Below are positions 44,470-54,383 of a DNA stretch of 64,000 bases, piece by piece. Each line of letters opens with the position of its first letter. The stretch's first letter is position 1. Made by a program: the position numbers and the translations under genes. Origin of the DNA: Phycisphaeraceae bacterium (lineage in GTDB: Bacteria > Planctomycetota > Phycisphaerae > Phycisphaerales > UBA1924); NCBI GenBank assembly GCA_019636695.1, contig JAHBXD010000003.1, positions 369,410 through 433,409 on the forward strand, given 5' to 3'. The notes below the pieces were generated by a model. It did no database searches. It saw only the letters and a list, made by a program, of their open reading frames with translations, and was not told where the DNA came from.

Positions 44470-46056
44470 TCACAGCGCGCGGAGCGTCAACGCCTTTCGT
44501 ACCTCGTCAAGCATCCGCTCGATCTGGAACGGCTTGAACAGCACCGCCTGCAAACCCTCTTCACTCGCCCGAACGATCGAGTGATGCGGGTCATACCCGA
44601 AGCCCGTCATCAGGATCACCGGCACGTCCGAACTGCTCCGGCGCACCGCGCTGAAGACCTCATACCCGTTACGATCGGGCATCTTGATGTCGCTGATGAT
44701 CAGGTCGAATGACTCGTCGCCGCCGGTCGCCCGCTCGATCGCGTCGATCGCCTCTTGCCCGTTCTCGCAGACCATCACGATGCACCCGCGATGCCGCAGC
44801 ACGTCGCCCAACACCCGGCGAATCCGCGATTCGTCGTCGGCGATCAACACGCGACGGCCCGTCAGAACCGGATCCAGCTCACGAACCTCCATCGCCCTGT
44901 CCACGCCGAGAATCGTCTGGGCGCCGCTGGCGACGTTCGTCAAACGCGTGCGAATGGCTTCAACGTCCGACTTGATCCGCTCCACGTGACCGCGCGTCGG
45001 CGCATCCATATTCGGCGACTCGCTCAGCAGCCGCTCGGCCTCGCTCAGAATGTCATCCAGCGGCTCGCGAATCTCGCCCTGCACCCGTCCGCATGTCGAA
45101 ATATTCGTTGATGAACGCTCGACCACAAGCAGGTTCAGCATGTTCAGCGCGAGCGCCATCGACGAAGCAAACCGCTCCGCGTACAGACGATCTTCCTCAC
45201 TGAATGCGTGCGAGCGCGTGCTCTCGGCATCAACCACGCCGATCACACGATCCGCCAGTTTCAGCGGCACCGTCAACGAACATCGCGCCCCCGTCGCCCC
45301 GGGCATGAACAACGGGTCACTGTCGGCGTCTTCGCAGACATAACTCTCCCCCGTCGCCGCCACGTGCCCGATGATGCCGTTCCCCTCAAGCCCCGCATAC
45401 AACTCAAAATCGGCCACTTCCGCCGGCACCCGATGACGAATCACGCACTCAAGCCGACCCGTCTTCTCCGCCAGCACCCAGACCGAAAAACTCTCAAAGT
45501 GCAGCACATCCTGCGCAAGCCGCGTAAAGCGCTCCGCCAGCAGCGTCAATCGCTCCGAAGCGTTCATCTGCTGAATCTGCTGCGCATCAAACTTCAGTAA
45601 CTCGCCCCCGACGCGATCAATCTTCGACAACGTCGCCCGGCGACGATGCTGCGCAGTCACATCTCGAACCACAACGGCCACCTGGCTCGTCGCCCCGGAT
45701 GCAACCGGCGCAAGCCACACCTCGTGCCACGCCTCGCCGGGATGCTCCACCTCCACCTGCGCTGCCGCCGGCGCTGCGTGCCGGCGCTCAGGCGCACGTC
45801 CCACCGCCGCCCTTGCGTGCGCTGCCACCGACTCTCGAACCGTCGCCGGAAGCCCCATGTACCGCTCGTTCGCGTACAACACCTCTCCGGTGCACGACAA
45901 CAGCGCCGCCCCCTCCTGCATCGCGGACAACAGCACCAGCGCCGGCTGGTCCGGCGGAACGCTCGGCTGAATGCCCGGTCCCTTGCCCATGCTCGCTGGA
46001 GCGCTCACCTTGACGCACCCCTTCTCAGAACGCCCCGCGGAGAACGCTCCGCACAT
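44470..46056 (-). CDS. PAS-GAF-degenerate HisKA-REC regulatory protein
   Basis: 528 residues from the ATG at 46056 (GAAGGG about ten bases upstream); the ATG at 45990 is an alternative. Residues about 36-136 are PAS-like (MQEGAALLSCTGEVLYANERYMGL), about 160-315 a GAF domain (GIIGHVAATGESYVCEDADSDP...VPLKLADRVIGVVDAES). About 325-378 look like a HisKA dimerisation helix in which EIREPLDDILSEAERLL matches HEIRTPL, but the phospho-His is Gly (G327). No ATPase domain follows. The C-terminal receiver (about 402-528) is intact: ADDES, Asp in ISDIKMP (D456), LMTGF, FKPF. It probably takes phosphate from another kinase. Confidence 0.85.
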   Translation of the reverse strand: MCGAFSAGRSEKGCVKVSAPASMGKGPGIQPSVPPDQPALVLLSAMQEGAALLSCTGEVLYANERYMGLPATVRESVAAHARAAVGRAPERRHAAPAAAQVEVEHPGEAWHEVWLAPVASGATSQVAVVVRDVTAQHRRRATLSKIDRVGGELLKFDAQQIQQMNASERLTLLAERFTRLAQDVLHFESFSVWVLAEKTGRLECVIRHRVPAEVADFELYAGLEGNGIIGHVAATGESYVCEDADSDPLFMPGATGARCSLTVPLKLADRVIGVVDAESTRSHAFSEEDRLYAERFASSMALALNMLNLLVVERSSTNISTCGRVQGEIREPLDDILSEAERLLSESPNMDAPTRGHVERIKSDVEAIRTRLTNVASGAQTILGVDRAMEVRELDPVLTGRRVLIADDESRIRRVLGDVLRHRGCIVMVCENGQEAIDAIERATGGDESFDLIISDIKMPDRNGYEVFSAVRRSSSDVPVILMTGFGYDPHHSIVRASEEGLQAVLFKPFQIERMLDEVRKALTLRAL

Positions 46057-46294
46057 CGCGTTCCGACCCTTCGAAGACTCCCTCAACCACCTACGGTTCC
46101 TCAAAACCCGGCCCCGCGGCGGCCGCCCCCCCCATATCCAAACACTCGAACTCTGCATTCCTCATGAGAAACCCCCGCCGGACCCTCAAGATTCCTGACA
46201 ATAGTCTTCACCCAAACTGGGTGTCGGCCAGCCGCATTGGCCGATCACTTGAAGGAAGATCGGCACAACACCGCCCCGGCGCTCCGAGACGATC

Positions 46295-47257
46295 ATGATT
46301 TCCGTCCGAGATCTCCATAAGTCCTACGCCGCGTTCCATGCCGTCCGAGGCATCACCTTCGACGCCCCCAAGGGCCAGGTCGTCGGACTTCTCGGACCAA
46401 ATGGAGCAGGGAAAACCACGACCATACGAATCATTACCGGATACCTCCCCGCCGATCGTGGCTCCGTATCCGTGCTCGGCGCCGATACCCTCGAAGATTC
46501 CGCTCGCGCTCGCAGCCAGATCGGCTACCTCCCCGAATCCTCACCTCTCTATCCGGAAATGCGCACCATCGACTACCTCCGATTCCGCGCGCGACTCTTT
46601 AAGGTTCCAAGCAGCCGCGTCCGAGCCGCCGTCGAACAAGCCATCGATCGATGCTGGCTCGCCGAGGTCCGCCGCAAACGCATCGGCCACCTCAGTAAGG
46701 GCTACAAACAGCGCGTCGGCCTGGCCGCCGCGATCCTGCACGACCCCGCCGTCATCATCCTCGATGAGCCGACCAACGGCCTCGATCCTTCCCAGATCGT
46801 CGAAATGCGCCGGCTCATCCGCGAACTCGGCCGCGATCGCACCCTCCTCGTCAGCTCGCACATCCTCAGCGAGGTCGAAAAAACCTGCGATCGCGTAGTC
46901 GTCATCGCCCGAGGACGAGTCCGTGCCGATGGCCCACCCGGCGATCTTCTCCGCCAGGCTTCACGCAACGCCCCCTGCCGAATCGAGTTCCTCCCCCCCG
47001 ACGACAACGCCCGCCAGGCCATCCTCGCGGCACTCGGCGCCCTGCCGAACGTGCGCGAAGTCACGCTCGACACGCCCTCCACCTCTGACGAACCGCTCCG
47101 CACGCGTTGCCTGCTCGTCCCCGTTGACGACGCAGACCCCCGCGAAGATGCCGCGGCCCTCATCACCCGCGCCGGAGGTCGACTTCGCGAAATCACCCGC
47201 GAGACCGCCACACTTGAAAAAGTCTTCATGCGCGCCATCGAAGGAGACGACGCATGA
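46295..47257 (+). CDS. GldA-like ABC transporter ATP-binding protein
   Basis: 320 residues: Walker A GLLGPNGAGKTT, C-loop LSKGYKQRVGLAAA, Walker B VIILDEPTNGLDPSQ and H-loop VSSHILSE. The C-terminal 90 residues are the extension seen in GldA/NatA-type ATPases. Its stop overlaps the permease start (ATGA). With the next two genes it forms the GldA-GldF-GldG-type module known from gliding Bacteroidota and found widely in other phyla without gliding. Confidence 0.9.
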   Translation: MISVRDLHKSYAAFHAVRGITFDAPKGQVVGLLGPNGAGKTTTIRIITGYLPADRGSVSVLGADTLEDSARARSQIGYLPESSPLYPEMRTIDYLRFRARLFKVPSSRVRAAVEQAIDRCWLAEVRRKRIGHLSKGYKQRVGLAAAILHDPAVIILDEPTNGLDPSQIVEMRRLIRELGRDRTLLVSSHILSEVEKTCDRVVVIARGRVRADGPPGDLLRQASRNAPCRIEFLPPDDNARQAILAALGALPNVREVTLDTPSTSDEPLRTRCLLVPVDDADPREDAAALITRAGGRLREITRETATLEKVFMRAIEGDDA

Positions 47258-47976
47258 AAGGACTTTGGATCATCGCCCACCGCGAATGGCTCTCGTTCTT
47301 TCTCCTTCCCGTCGGCTGGGTTGTCATCGCCCTCTACATGCTCGTAACCGGCGTGGTCTTCGCTGAGGCCACCCTCCGCCCCGGCGAACCCGCATCCATG
47401 CGCGACTTCTTCGGCGCCGCCGCAGCCCTCATGATCGTCGTCTGCCCTGCCATCTCCATGCGGCTCATCAGCGAAGAACTGCGCACCGGCACGCTCGAAT
47501 GCCTGATGACCAGCCCGCTGGGCGATCTCAGCCTCACGGCAGGGAAATACCTCGGCGCCTGCCTCTTTCTCTTCTCGATGCTCGCGCCCTCGTTGGCCTA
47601 CGTCATCACCCTCTGGACCATCGCCGATCCCGCGCCCGATCCCGGCCCCATCCTCGCCGGATACCTCAGCCTCGCCCTCGTCGGCATGACCTACCTCGCC
47701 ATCGGCATCCTCGTCTCCGCACTCACGGCAAGCCAGACCCTCGCCTTCCTCGGCGCGTTCCTCATCCTTCTGCTCGTGCTCATCGGCCCCGAACTCCTCC
47801 TTCCCCGCGCGCCCGCCTGGGCAACCTCGACCTTGCGAACACTCTCCATCAACCAGCGCGTCCAAGACTTTGCCAAGGGCGTCATCGATGTCGCCCACGT
47901 CGCCTTCTTCCTCTCCGTCTCCGCGTGGCTGGTCCTCCTCGCGTCGCTCCTGCTTACTTCGCGGAGGTGGCGATGA
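47254..47976 (+). CDS. GldF-like ABC-2 permease
   Basis: 240 residues with six predicted helices (FLLPVGWVVIALYMLVTGVVFAEA, AAALMIVVCPAISMRLISEE, LTAGKYLGACLFLFSMLAPSLAYVI, LVGMTYLAIGILVSAL, TLAFLGAFLILLLVLIG, FFLSVSAWLVLLASLLL). The RTGTLECLMTSPLG segment after helix 2 is typical of ABC-2 permeases. ATGA overlaps join it to both neighbours, so the three are translated together. Confidence 0.9.
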   Translation: MKGLWIIAHREWLSFFLLPVGWVVIALYMLVTGVVFAEATLRPGEPASMRDFFGAAAALMIVVCPAISMRLISEELRTGTLECLMTSPLGDLSLTAGKYLGACLFLFSMLAPSLAYVITLWTIADPAPDPGPILAGYLSLALVGMTYLAIGILVSALTASQTLAFLGAFLILLLVLIGPELLLPRAPAWATSTLRTLSINQRVQDFAKGVIDVAHVAFFLSVSAWLVLLASLLLTSRRWR

Positions 47977-50135
47977 CCCGCCGCATTACGTCTCGAACCT
48001 CGCGCCGCGCCCGTTTTGCCGCGCGCTCGCTTGCCGTGCTCCTCGCCGCGACGGCGATCCTCGCGGCGGTCAACCTTGTCGCGCCCGGTCTCACCATGCG
48101 GTACGACGTCACCGCCCTGGGCGAACAGCGGCTTGCCCCGCGCACGCGCGCCCTGCTCGACCGCCTCAATGCCGAGTTCGAAATCGTCCTCGCGGGCAAC
48201 TGGTCGGCCCCCGAAGGCCAGGGCGAAGTTCCCAGCCGGCGCGCACGAAGGCAGGTTTTCGACCTGCTGACCGAAATGACCCGCGCGCAGCCGCGCCTTC
48301 GCGTCACGCGCATCGACACCCTCAGCGAATCCGGCCGCGCCGATTACGCCGACCTCCTCAAGCGGCTCGTCCAGCGCGACCAGGCCGTTCTCGATGCCTC
48401 GCTCGCCGCCATCCGCGCGGCCGCCGCCGCCGTCGATGAAATCGCCGCCCACTTCGACGCCGTCGCCCCCGCCATCGACCAGTCCGCGCAGGCCATCGCC
48501 GCGGGCGACTCCGTCGCCGATGACGTTCGCAGACGCCTTGCCGACCTCGCCGCCACCCTGCGCATTCGCGCCGGAGAATCCCGCCGCCGCAGCCTCGCCG
48601 CTGTCGAAGCCGCCACGCGCCCCGCCGGGCCTGTGCCCGTCGGTCAGGTCGATGACGCCGTCACCGAACTTCGCGCAATCCTCAGCGCGCTCGATACCGA
48701 ACTCGGCCTGCTCGCGACCGGCCTTGCGCAGCAGCGCGATCGAACCACCATCCCCGCTGCCGTCAGTGACCGCCTCGCCACCATCGCCCAAGGCGCCGAT
48801 GCCGCACGCCCGCGCCTGCGAATGCACACCGACACCCTCGCCCGCCTCGCCCGCCCCGATGTCCTTCGCATCGCACGATTTCTTACCACCAGCCCCGCCG
48901 CCCTCATCATCGGCCCGCGCGACGTCGGCCTCACCGCCATCGGCTTTGATGCCCTTTTCCCCACCACGCACGATCAGCAGCCCGGCGTCGAAGCCGACAT
49001 CCGCGCGCACGTCGAAGACCTGCTCACCACCGCCCTTACCAACCTCACCAACCCCGATACACCCATCGTCATCTTCGCCCACGCCGAAGGCAGCGCCTCC
49101 CTCCTCGAAGGTCGCCTAATCGAAGACATCCGCCGGCGTCTCGAACTCCGGCGCGCTTCCGTACTCGAATGGCCCGTCCTCCGCCAGACCGACCCCCCCG
49201 GCACCGCCACCCTCGACCCAGCCCGCCGTCGCCCCGTGGTCTACGTCTTCCTCCCTACCGATGCCACCGCCACCGTCCCCCCCGGCCCCACAGGCATCCC
49301 CCCCCAGGCCCGACTCAACGCCCTCGGGCACGCCCTAAGACGCATCATCGACACCGGCGCACCCGCCTTGGTCACCGTCGCACCCTCCCCCACCGCGGGC
49401 CTCGGCATTGCCGATGAAATCGCCGACATCCTTGCCGAATTCGGCCTCCGGGCCGACGCCGCCAGAACACTCCTCGCCGGTGCCCAAGGACAGCAAGGGT
49501 GGGAAGTTGCGGCAGACCTTCGCGCACGCCTCGCCTCGGGCGAACACCCTTTCCAGAAAGCCGTCGGAGGCCTCCCGATCCAACTCCTTTGGCCCGTCGC
49601 GATTGAGGCCCTCCCCGATCGTCCCGAAGTCGTCCGCGTCCCCGTGATCGAAGTCGCTGACCCCGCGGTCTGGAATGAAGCCGAGTGGGAAGCCATGTGG
49701 CGCACCGTCACCCCCAACCAGCGCTCACGCGTTCGCGGCCCGGGCGCGCCCGTTCCCAACCCCGGCATCGACGGCACCCGCGGTCCTTGGCACCTCGGCT
49801 TCCTCGCGGAACGACGCGCTGCCGACGCACGCCGACAACGACTCATCGCCGTCGGTGCGTACCAATGGTTCTACGACTTCCAGACTCGCCCGACACAGAA
49901 CGTCAGCGGCCAGATCGTCCTGCAGAACCCCGGCAATCCGGAGTTCTTCGAAGCCGCCGTCGCCTGGCTCGCGGGGCAGGATGACCTGCTCGCCCCAGGC
50001 CCCACCGCACGCGCTGTCGCACGCATTCGACAACTCGCCCCCAAGCACGTCGCGGCACTGCAGTGGGGGCTCATCGCCGGGCTACCCCTCTGCGTACTCG
50101 CCTTGGGGATGCTCCTTCGTGTTCTGCGCGGTTGA
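47973..50135 (+). CDS. GldG-like ABC auxiliary membrane protein
   Basis: 720 residues from the ATG at 47973, with GGAGGTGG just upstream and an ATGA overlap; the frame upstream is a shadow of the permease. A single helix at about 17-38 and another at the C-terminus (WGLIAGLPLCVLALGMLL) hold a large periplasmic domain. MRYDVTALGEQRLAPRTRALLDRLNAEFEIVL is the start typical of GldG/DUF4350-type proteins. A helical region rich in Ala and Asp (about 120-270) is longer than in GldG. Probably the extracytoplasmic partner of the transporter; substrate unknown. Confidence 0.82.
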   Translation: MTRRITSRTSRRARFAARSLAVLLAATAILAAVNLVAPGLTMRYDVTALGEQRLAPRTRALLDRLNAEFEIVLAGNWSAPEGQGEVPSRRARRQVFDLLTEMTRAQPRLRVTRIDTLSESGRADYADLLKRLVQRDQAVLDASLAAIRAAAAAVDEIAAHFDAVAPAIDQSAQAIAAGDSVADDVRRRLADLAATLRIRAGESRRRSLAAVEAATRPAGPVPVGQVDDAVTELRAILSALDTELGLLATGLAQQRDRTTIPAAVSDRLATIAQGADAARPRLRMHTDTLARLARPDVLRIARFLTTSPAALIIGPRDVGLTAIGFDALFPTTHDQQPGVEADIRAHVEDLLTTALTNLTNPDTPIVIFAHAEGSASLLEGRLIEDIRRRLELRRASVLEWPVLRQTDPPGTATLDPARRRPVVYVFLPTDATATVPPGPTGIPPQARLNALGHALRRIIDTGAPALVTVAPSPTAGLGIADEIADILAEFGLRADAARTLLAGAQGQQGWEVAADLRARLASGEHPFQKAVGGLPIQLLWPVAIEALPDRPEVVRVPVIEVADPAVWNEAEWEAMWRTVTPNQRSRVRGPGAPVPNPGIDGTRGPWHLGFLAERRAADARRQRLIAVGAYQWFYDFQTRPTQNVSGQIVLQNPGNPEFFEAAVAWLAGQDDLLAPGPTARAVARIRQLAPKHVAALQWGLIAGLPLCVLALGMLLRVLRG

Positions 50136-50242
50136 CGTAGTGGCCGGCCCCGATACTTGCGTGCTTCTCACTCGCCAATCTACGCGCCGTGCCCCCCTTC
50201 ACCCGATACTCTCCCCCGCCGGATGGAGCCGGGAGCCGCATC

Positions 50243-51748
50243 ATGAGGCTTGCAGCATTGATCGATGGGTGCAATTGCCGACCGCTCGGCAAACTCGACC
50301 CTGTCATCACCGACATCACCGATGACAGCCGCCAGGTGCGCCCGGGGGCGCTCTACATCGCGCGCCGAGGAAAAACCGCCGACGGCCGCGCCTTCATCCC
50401 CCAGGCCGTCGCCGCAGGCGCGCTGGCCGTGCTCACCGACGATGCCGCCCTCGCACAAAACCACCCCTCCCTCGCATTCATCCAGACTGATGATGTGCAA
50501 CGCACCAGCGCACTCCTTGCTGAACGCTTCTTCGCAAACCCCTCACGGGCGCTCACCCTCATCGCCGTGACCGGCACCAACGGCAAAACCACCGTCGCCA
50601 CGGCCGTCGCCCAGGCGCTCTACGCCGCCGGAACGCCCTGCGGCCTCATCGGCACCGTCGAAATCCACGATGGCCGCGCCGCAACCCCCGCGCGCCTCAC
50701 CACCCCGTCCGCCGTCGAACTCAGTCGAGCGCTTGCCGCCATGGTCGCCAACGGCTGCACTGCCGCGGCGATCGAAGCCTCAAGCCACGCCCTCGATCAG
50801 GACCGCGTCGCCGCACTCGACATCAACATCGGCGTCTTCACCAACCTCACCGGCGACCACCTCGACTACCACGGCACCATGGACAACTACGCAAAAGCCA
50901 AGTCGCGCCTTTTCGACTTGCTCCCCGCATCCGGCGTAGCCATCGCCAACTTCGACGATCCTGCCGCCGAGAGCATGGTCCGCCGCACCCGCGCGCGCAT
51001 CCTCCGATGCTCGGCCCGCGGGCACCACACCTGCCGCGTAGAGATCCTCCGCTCCTCCATCGAAGGCATGCACCTGCGATGCACGGGCCCTTGGGGCGCC
51101 TTCGACACCCACACCACCCTTATCGGCGCCCACAACGCGATGAACCTCCTCCAGGTCGCCGCGGCCTGCCACGCCGCCGGCCTCGACCGTGTGGCCCTCC
51201 AGCACGCACTCGCCGCTGTGCGCCCCCCTCGCGGCCGCCTCGAACGCATCAACCTCGACGCCGCACCCGCCGTCTTCGTCGACTACGCCCATACCGATGA
51301 CGCCCTCGAACGCGCCATCGAGGCCCTCCGACCCCTACGCGGACTCGGAAAACTCTGGGTGGTCTTCGGTTGCGGCGGCGACCGCGACCGCACCAAGCGA
51401 CCGCGCATGGGCCGCGTCGCCTCGCGTCTTGCCGATGTCGCCGTCATCACCAGCGACAACCCTCGAACTGAAGACCCCATGCGGATCATCCGCGAGATCC
51501 AGGGCGGCATCGATCACGAAGCCCGTGCCATCGTTCACGTCGATCGGGCCGAGGCCATCCGCGCCGCGATCGCTCAGGCCGAACCCGCCGACATCATCCT
51601 CATCGCCGGCAAAGGGCACGAACGCGAACAACTCCTCCCCGATGGTCAAGGCGGCATCGTTCGGCGCGATTTCGATGACGCCGACCACGCTCGAGCCGCC
51701 CTCGCCCGCCGCGCGCACGCGCTCCACGCAGGAGCCGCCCGCGCATGA
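50243..51748 (+). CDS. murE: UDP-MurNAc-tripeptide synthetase (DAP-adding)
   Basis: 501 residues from the ATG at 50243, with GGGAG eight bases upstream. It adds the third amino acid to UDP-MurNAc-L-Ala-D-Glu. ATP site VTGTNGKTTVATAV; carbamylated-Lys region TGDHLDYHGTMDNYAKAKSRLF; YAHTDDALERA. The DNPRTEDP motif predicts meso-diaminopimelate rather than Lys. First gene of a murE-murF-mraY string; murF overlaps by ATGA. Confidence 0.95.
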   Translation: MRLAALIDGCNCRPLGKLDPVITDITDDSRQVRPGALYIARRGKTADGRAFIPQAVAAGALAVLTDDAALAQNHPSLAFIQTDDVQRTSALLAERFFANPSRALTLIAVTGTNGKTTVATAVAQALYAAGTPCGLIGTVEIHDGRAATPARLTTPSAVELSRALAAMVANGCTAAAIEASSHALDQDRVAALDINIGVFTNLTGDHLDYHGTMDNYAKAKSRLFDLLPASGVAIANFDDPAAESMVRRTRARILRCSARGHHTCRVEILRSSIEGMHLRCTGPWGAFDTHTTLIGAHNAMNLLQVAAACHAAGLDRVALQHALAAVRPPRGRLERINLDAAPAVFVDYAHTDDALERAIEALRPLRGLGKLWVVFGCGGDRDRTKRPRMGRVASRLADVAVITSDNPRTEDPMRIIREIQGGIDHEARAIVHVDRAEAIRAAIAQAEPADIILIAGKGHEREQLLPDGQGGIVRRDFDDADHARAALARRAHALHAGAARA

Positions 51749-53160
51749 ACTCCAGCCCGCAGGATTTCTGGCTGCTCGAGCGCCTCCGCCTCGCCATCGG
51801 CGCTGGGGCACAGTGGCTCTTGCGCCCGCAGAGCCACGACATCCGCGCCTCGGGCGCATCCATCGACACACGAACCCTTCGCCCCGGCCAGATTTTCTTC
51901 GCCCTCAAAGGTGCGCAGGCCGACGGCCATCGCTTCCTGCCCCACGCCGCCCGCGCCGGCGCCGCTTTCGCCGTCATCGACAACCCCGAAGCCGTCGCGC
52001 CCGATCTCTCGATCCCCGTCCTCGCCGTGCCCGACACCCAGGCCGCGATGGTCAAACTCGCCCGTGCTTATCGCCGCGCCGCCGACGCCGTCCGCGTCGT
52101 CGGCGTCACCGGTTCAGCAGGCAAAACCACCACCACCAGACTCATCGACGCCGCATTACGCACACGACTTCGTGGCAGCGCCTCCATCAAGAGCTTCAAC
52201 AATCGCCTCGGCGTCTCGCTCACCATGCTCAACGCCAACCCCGCCGATCAATATCTCGTCAGCGAAGTCGGCACGAGCGCCCCGGGTGAAATCGCCGAAC
52301 TCGCCGCCCTGCTCGAACCTTCCATCGCCGTCATCACCCTCATCGGGCGCGCCCACCTCGAAGGCCTCGGCTCACTCCAGGGCGTCGCGGCAGAGAAAAT
52401 CGCCCTCGCCCAGGCACTCCGCCCCGGAGGCCTTGCCGTCATCCCCGCACCTTGCCCGTCGCTCGAACCGCACCTGCGCTCCCTGACGAGCGTGCTCCGT
52501 GTCGGCCTCGATCTCGAAGCCGACATCCGCATCACCGACATCACCAGCGATCACACCGGCGTCGCCTTCACCCTCAACGACCGCACCACCTACCGCGTCC
52601 CCCTCCTCGGCCGACACAACGCCGTCAACGCCGCCATGGCCGTCGCCGTCGCCCGACGCTTCGGCATCCCCCCGGAAGACATCGCCCGAGGCCTCCTCGA
52701 AGTCCAACCCCCCGAAGGCCGTCTCGCACGTGTCTCCATCGCCGGCATCGACATCATCCACGACGCCTACAACGCCAACCCCGAATCCATGCTCGCCGCC
52801 ATCGCCGTCCTCGCCGATTGCCCCGCCCGCCGCCGCGTCCTCATCCTCGGCGACATGCTCGAACTCGGCCCCCACGCGCCCGATGCCCACCGCGAAGTCC
52901 TCCGCGCCGCCAAAGACCACCCTGCCGTCGATCTCATCCTCGCCGTCGGGCCGAACATGACCGCCGCTTCCCTCCCGAGAACCCTCGGCGCACCCGTCGA
53001 AACCTTCCCAGACCTGGGCGACGACGACATCCCGCGCATCGCCGCACATCTTCGCCCTGATGATCTCGTCCTCATCAAGGCCTCACGCGCCATGCGCCTC
53101 GAGCGCCTCCTCGACGCACTCCGCGCCCCGCTCCGAGCCGACGACGCCCCCGCGGCATAA
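51745..53160 (+). CDS. murF: UDP-MurNAc-pentapeptide synthetase
   Basis: 471 residues. It adds D-Ala-D-Ala to the UDP-MurNAc-tripeptide. Seen: SIDTRTLRPGQIFFALKG, ATP site VTGSAGKTTTTRLID, EVGTSAPGEIAELA, LLGRHNAVNAAMAVAVA and DAYNANPESMLAAI. The ATG overlaps the murE stop, and mraY follows after 7 bp. Confidence 0.95.
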   Translation: MNSSPQDFWLLERLRLAIGAGAQWLLRPQSHDIRASGASIDTRTLRPGQIFFALKGAQADGHRFLPHAARAGAAFAVIDNPEAVAPDLSIPVLAVPDTQAAMVKLARAYRRAADAVRVVGVTGSAGKTTTTRLIDAALRTRLRGSASIKSFNNRLGVSLTMLNANPADQYLVSEVGTSAPGEIAELAALLEPSIAVITLIGRAHLEGLGSLQGVAAEKIALAQALRPGGLAVIPAPCPSLEPHLRSLTSVLRVGLDLEADIRITDITSDHTGVAFTLNDRTTYRVPLLGRHNAVNAAMAVAVARRFGIPPEDIARGLLEVQPPEGRLARVSIAGIDIIHDAYNANPESMLAAIAVLADCPARRRVLILGDMLELGPHAPDAHREVLRAAKDHPAVDLILAVGPNMTAASLPRTLGAPVETFPDLGDDDIPRIAAHLRPDDLVLIKASRAMRLERLLDALRAPLRADDAPAA

Positions 53161-53167
53161 CCACACC

Positions 53168-54316
53168 ATGCTCTATCTGCTCCTCGACAAGTTGCGCCCA
53201 TGGCTCGTAGAGGTCGGCCTTTACCGATACCTCCAGATCCTCGATCAAGTCGAGTTCCGCGCACTAAGCGCCGCCGTCATCGCCTTCGTTCTCGTCCTCG
53301 CCTTCGGAAGACGCACCATCCGCTTCCTCGTCGGCCTCAAAATCGGCGATGCCGGCGTCTCAGACGCCGAAGCCCTCCGCTCCGTCACCGCAGGCAAAAA
53401 AAACACCCCCACCATGGGTGGCATCCTCATCGCCGGAGCCATCCTCGTCGCCGTCCTCCTCCTCGCCGACCTCACCGCCTTCAGCGTCAAACTCGGCATC
53501 CTCGTACTTGTGTGGATGGCCGCCATCGGTGGCGCAGACGACTGGCTCAAACTCACCGCCGCACGCCGAGGCACCGGCCGTCAGGGCCTCTACGGCTGGG
53601 AAAAACTCGTCTTCCAGATCGGCATCGGCCTCCTCGTCGGGTGGTTCCTCTGGGGCCAACCCGGAGACATGGGCAACGTCGTCAACCTCCCCTTCCAGAA
53701 AACCTACGAAGCCGGCGAACCCGCCCCCGACCTCTTCTACTTCACGCGAATCGAATTCCTACTCGTCGCCGTCCTCATGCTCGCCGGAATGTCCAACGCC
53801 GTGAACATCACCGACGGCATGGACGGCCTCGCCGCCGGAAACACCGCCATTGTCGCCTTCGGTGTCGTCGTCCTCGGACTCATCGCCGGAAGCTCCTCCA
53901 CCGCCAAACTCCTCCTCGTTCCATGGGTGCCCGGCGGCGATGAAATGGCCGTCCTCGCCGGCGCCATGGCCGGCGCTTGCCTCGGCTTTCTCTGGTGGAA
54001 CTGCGCCCCGGCACACGTCTTCATGGGGGATACCGGCTCACTCTGCCTCGGCGGCCTCCTCGGATACTTCGCCATCGTCCTCCGCCAGGAAGCCGTCATC
54101 CTCATCATGTGCGGCGTCTTCCTGATCGAAATCACCTCGGTCGTACTCCAGGTCGCCTATTTCAAACGCACCGGAGGCAAACGCATCTTCAAATGCGCAC
54201 CCATCCACCACCACTTCCACCTCAGCGGATGGACTGAAAACCAGGTCGTCGTCCGCGCCTACATCGTCACCATCTTCCTGGTCATCGCCTCCCTCGCCTC
54301 CATCAAGGTCCGATAG
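53168..54316 (+). CDS. mraY: Phospho-N-acetylmuramoyl-pentapeptide transferase
   Basis: 382 residues from the ATG at 53168. It makes lipid I on undecaprenyl phosphate in the inner membrane. Ten helices expected; hallmarks are KKNTPTMGGILI, DDWLKL, NAVNITDGMDGLAAG, HVFMGDTGSLCLGGLLG and the HHHFHLSGWTE segment near the C-terminus. It ends the peptidoglycan string; murD, ftsW, murG and ftsI are not here. Confidence 0.96.
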   Translation: MLYLLLDKLRPWLVEVGLYRYLQILDQVEFRALSAAVIAFVLVLAFGRRTIRFLVGLKIGDAGVSDAEALRSVTAGKKNTPTMGGILIAGAILVAVLLLADLTAFSVKLGILVLVWMAAIGGADDWLKLTAARRGTGRQGLYGWEKLVFQIGIGLLVGWFLWGQPGDMGNVVNLPFQKTYEAGEPAPDLFYFTRIEFLLVAVLMLAGMSNAVNITDGMDGLAAGNTAIVAFGVVVLGLIAGSSSTAKLLLVPWVPGGDEMAVLAGAMAGACLGFLWWNCAPAHVFMGDTGSLCLGGLLGYFAIVLRQEAVILIMCGVFLIEITSVVLQVAYFKRTGGKRIFKCAPIHHHFHLSGWTENQVVVRAYIVTIFLVIASLASIKVR

Positions 54317-54383
54317 AACCCCTCCCCCGCCCTTCCCCCGACTCCCGGCTCAGCCGCCTACACCGACGGCCGATAGCCACTGC

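Noticed and set aside
47691..49082. Long open frame on the minus strand (463 codons) rich in Gly, Asp and Glu
   Set aside because: It mirrors the GldF/GldG-like genes; its composition is the usual antisense shadow of GC-rich Ala/Arg codons, and there is no ribosome binding site or domain.
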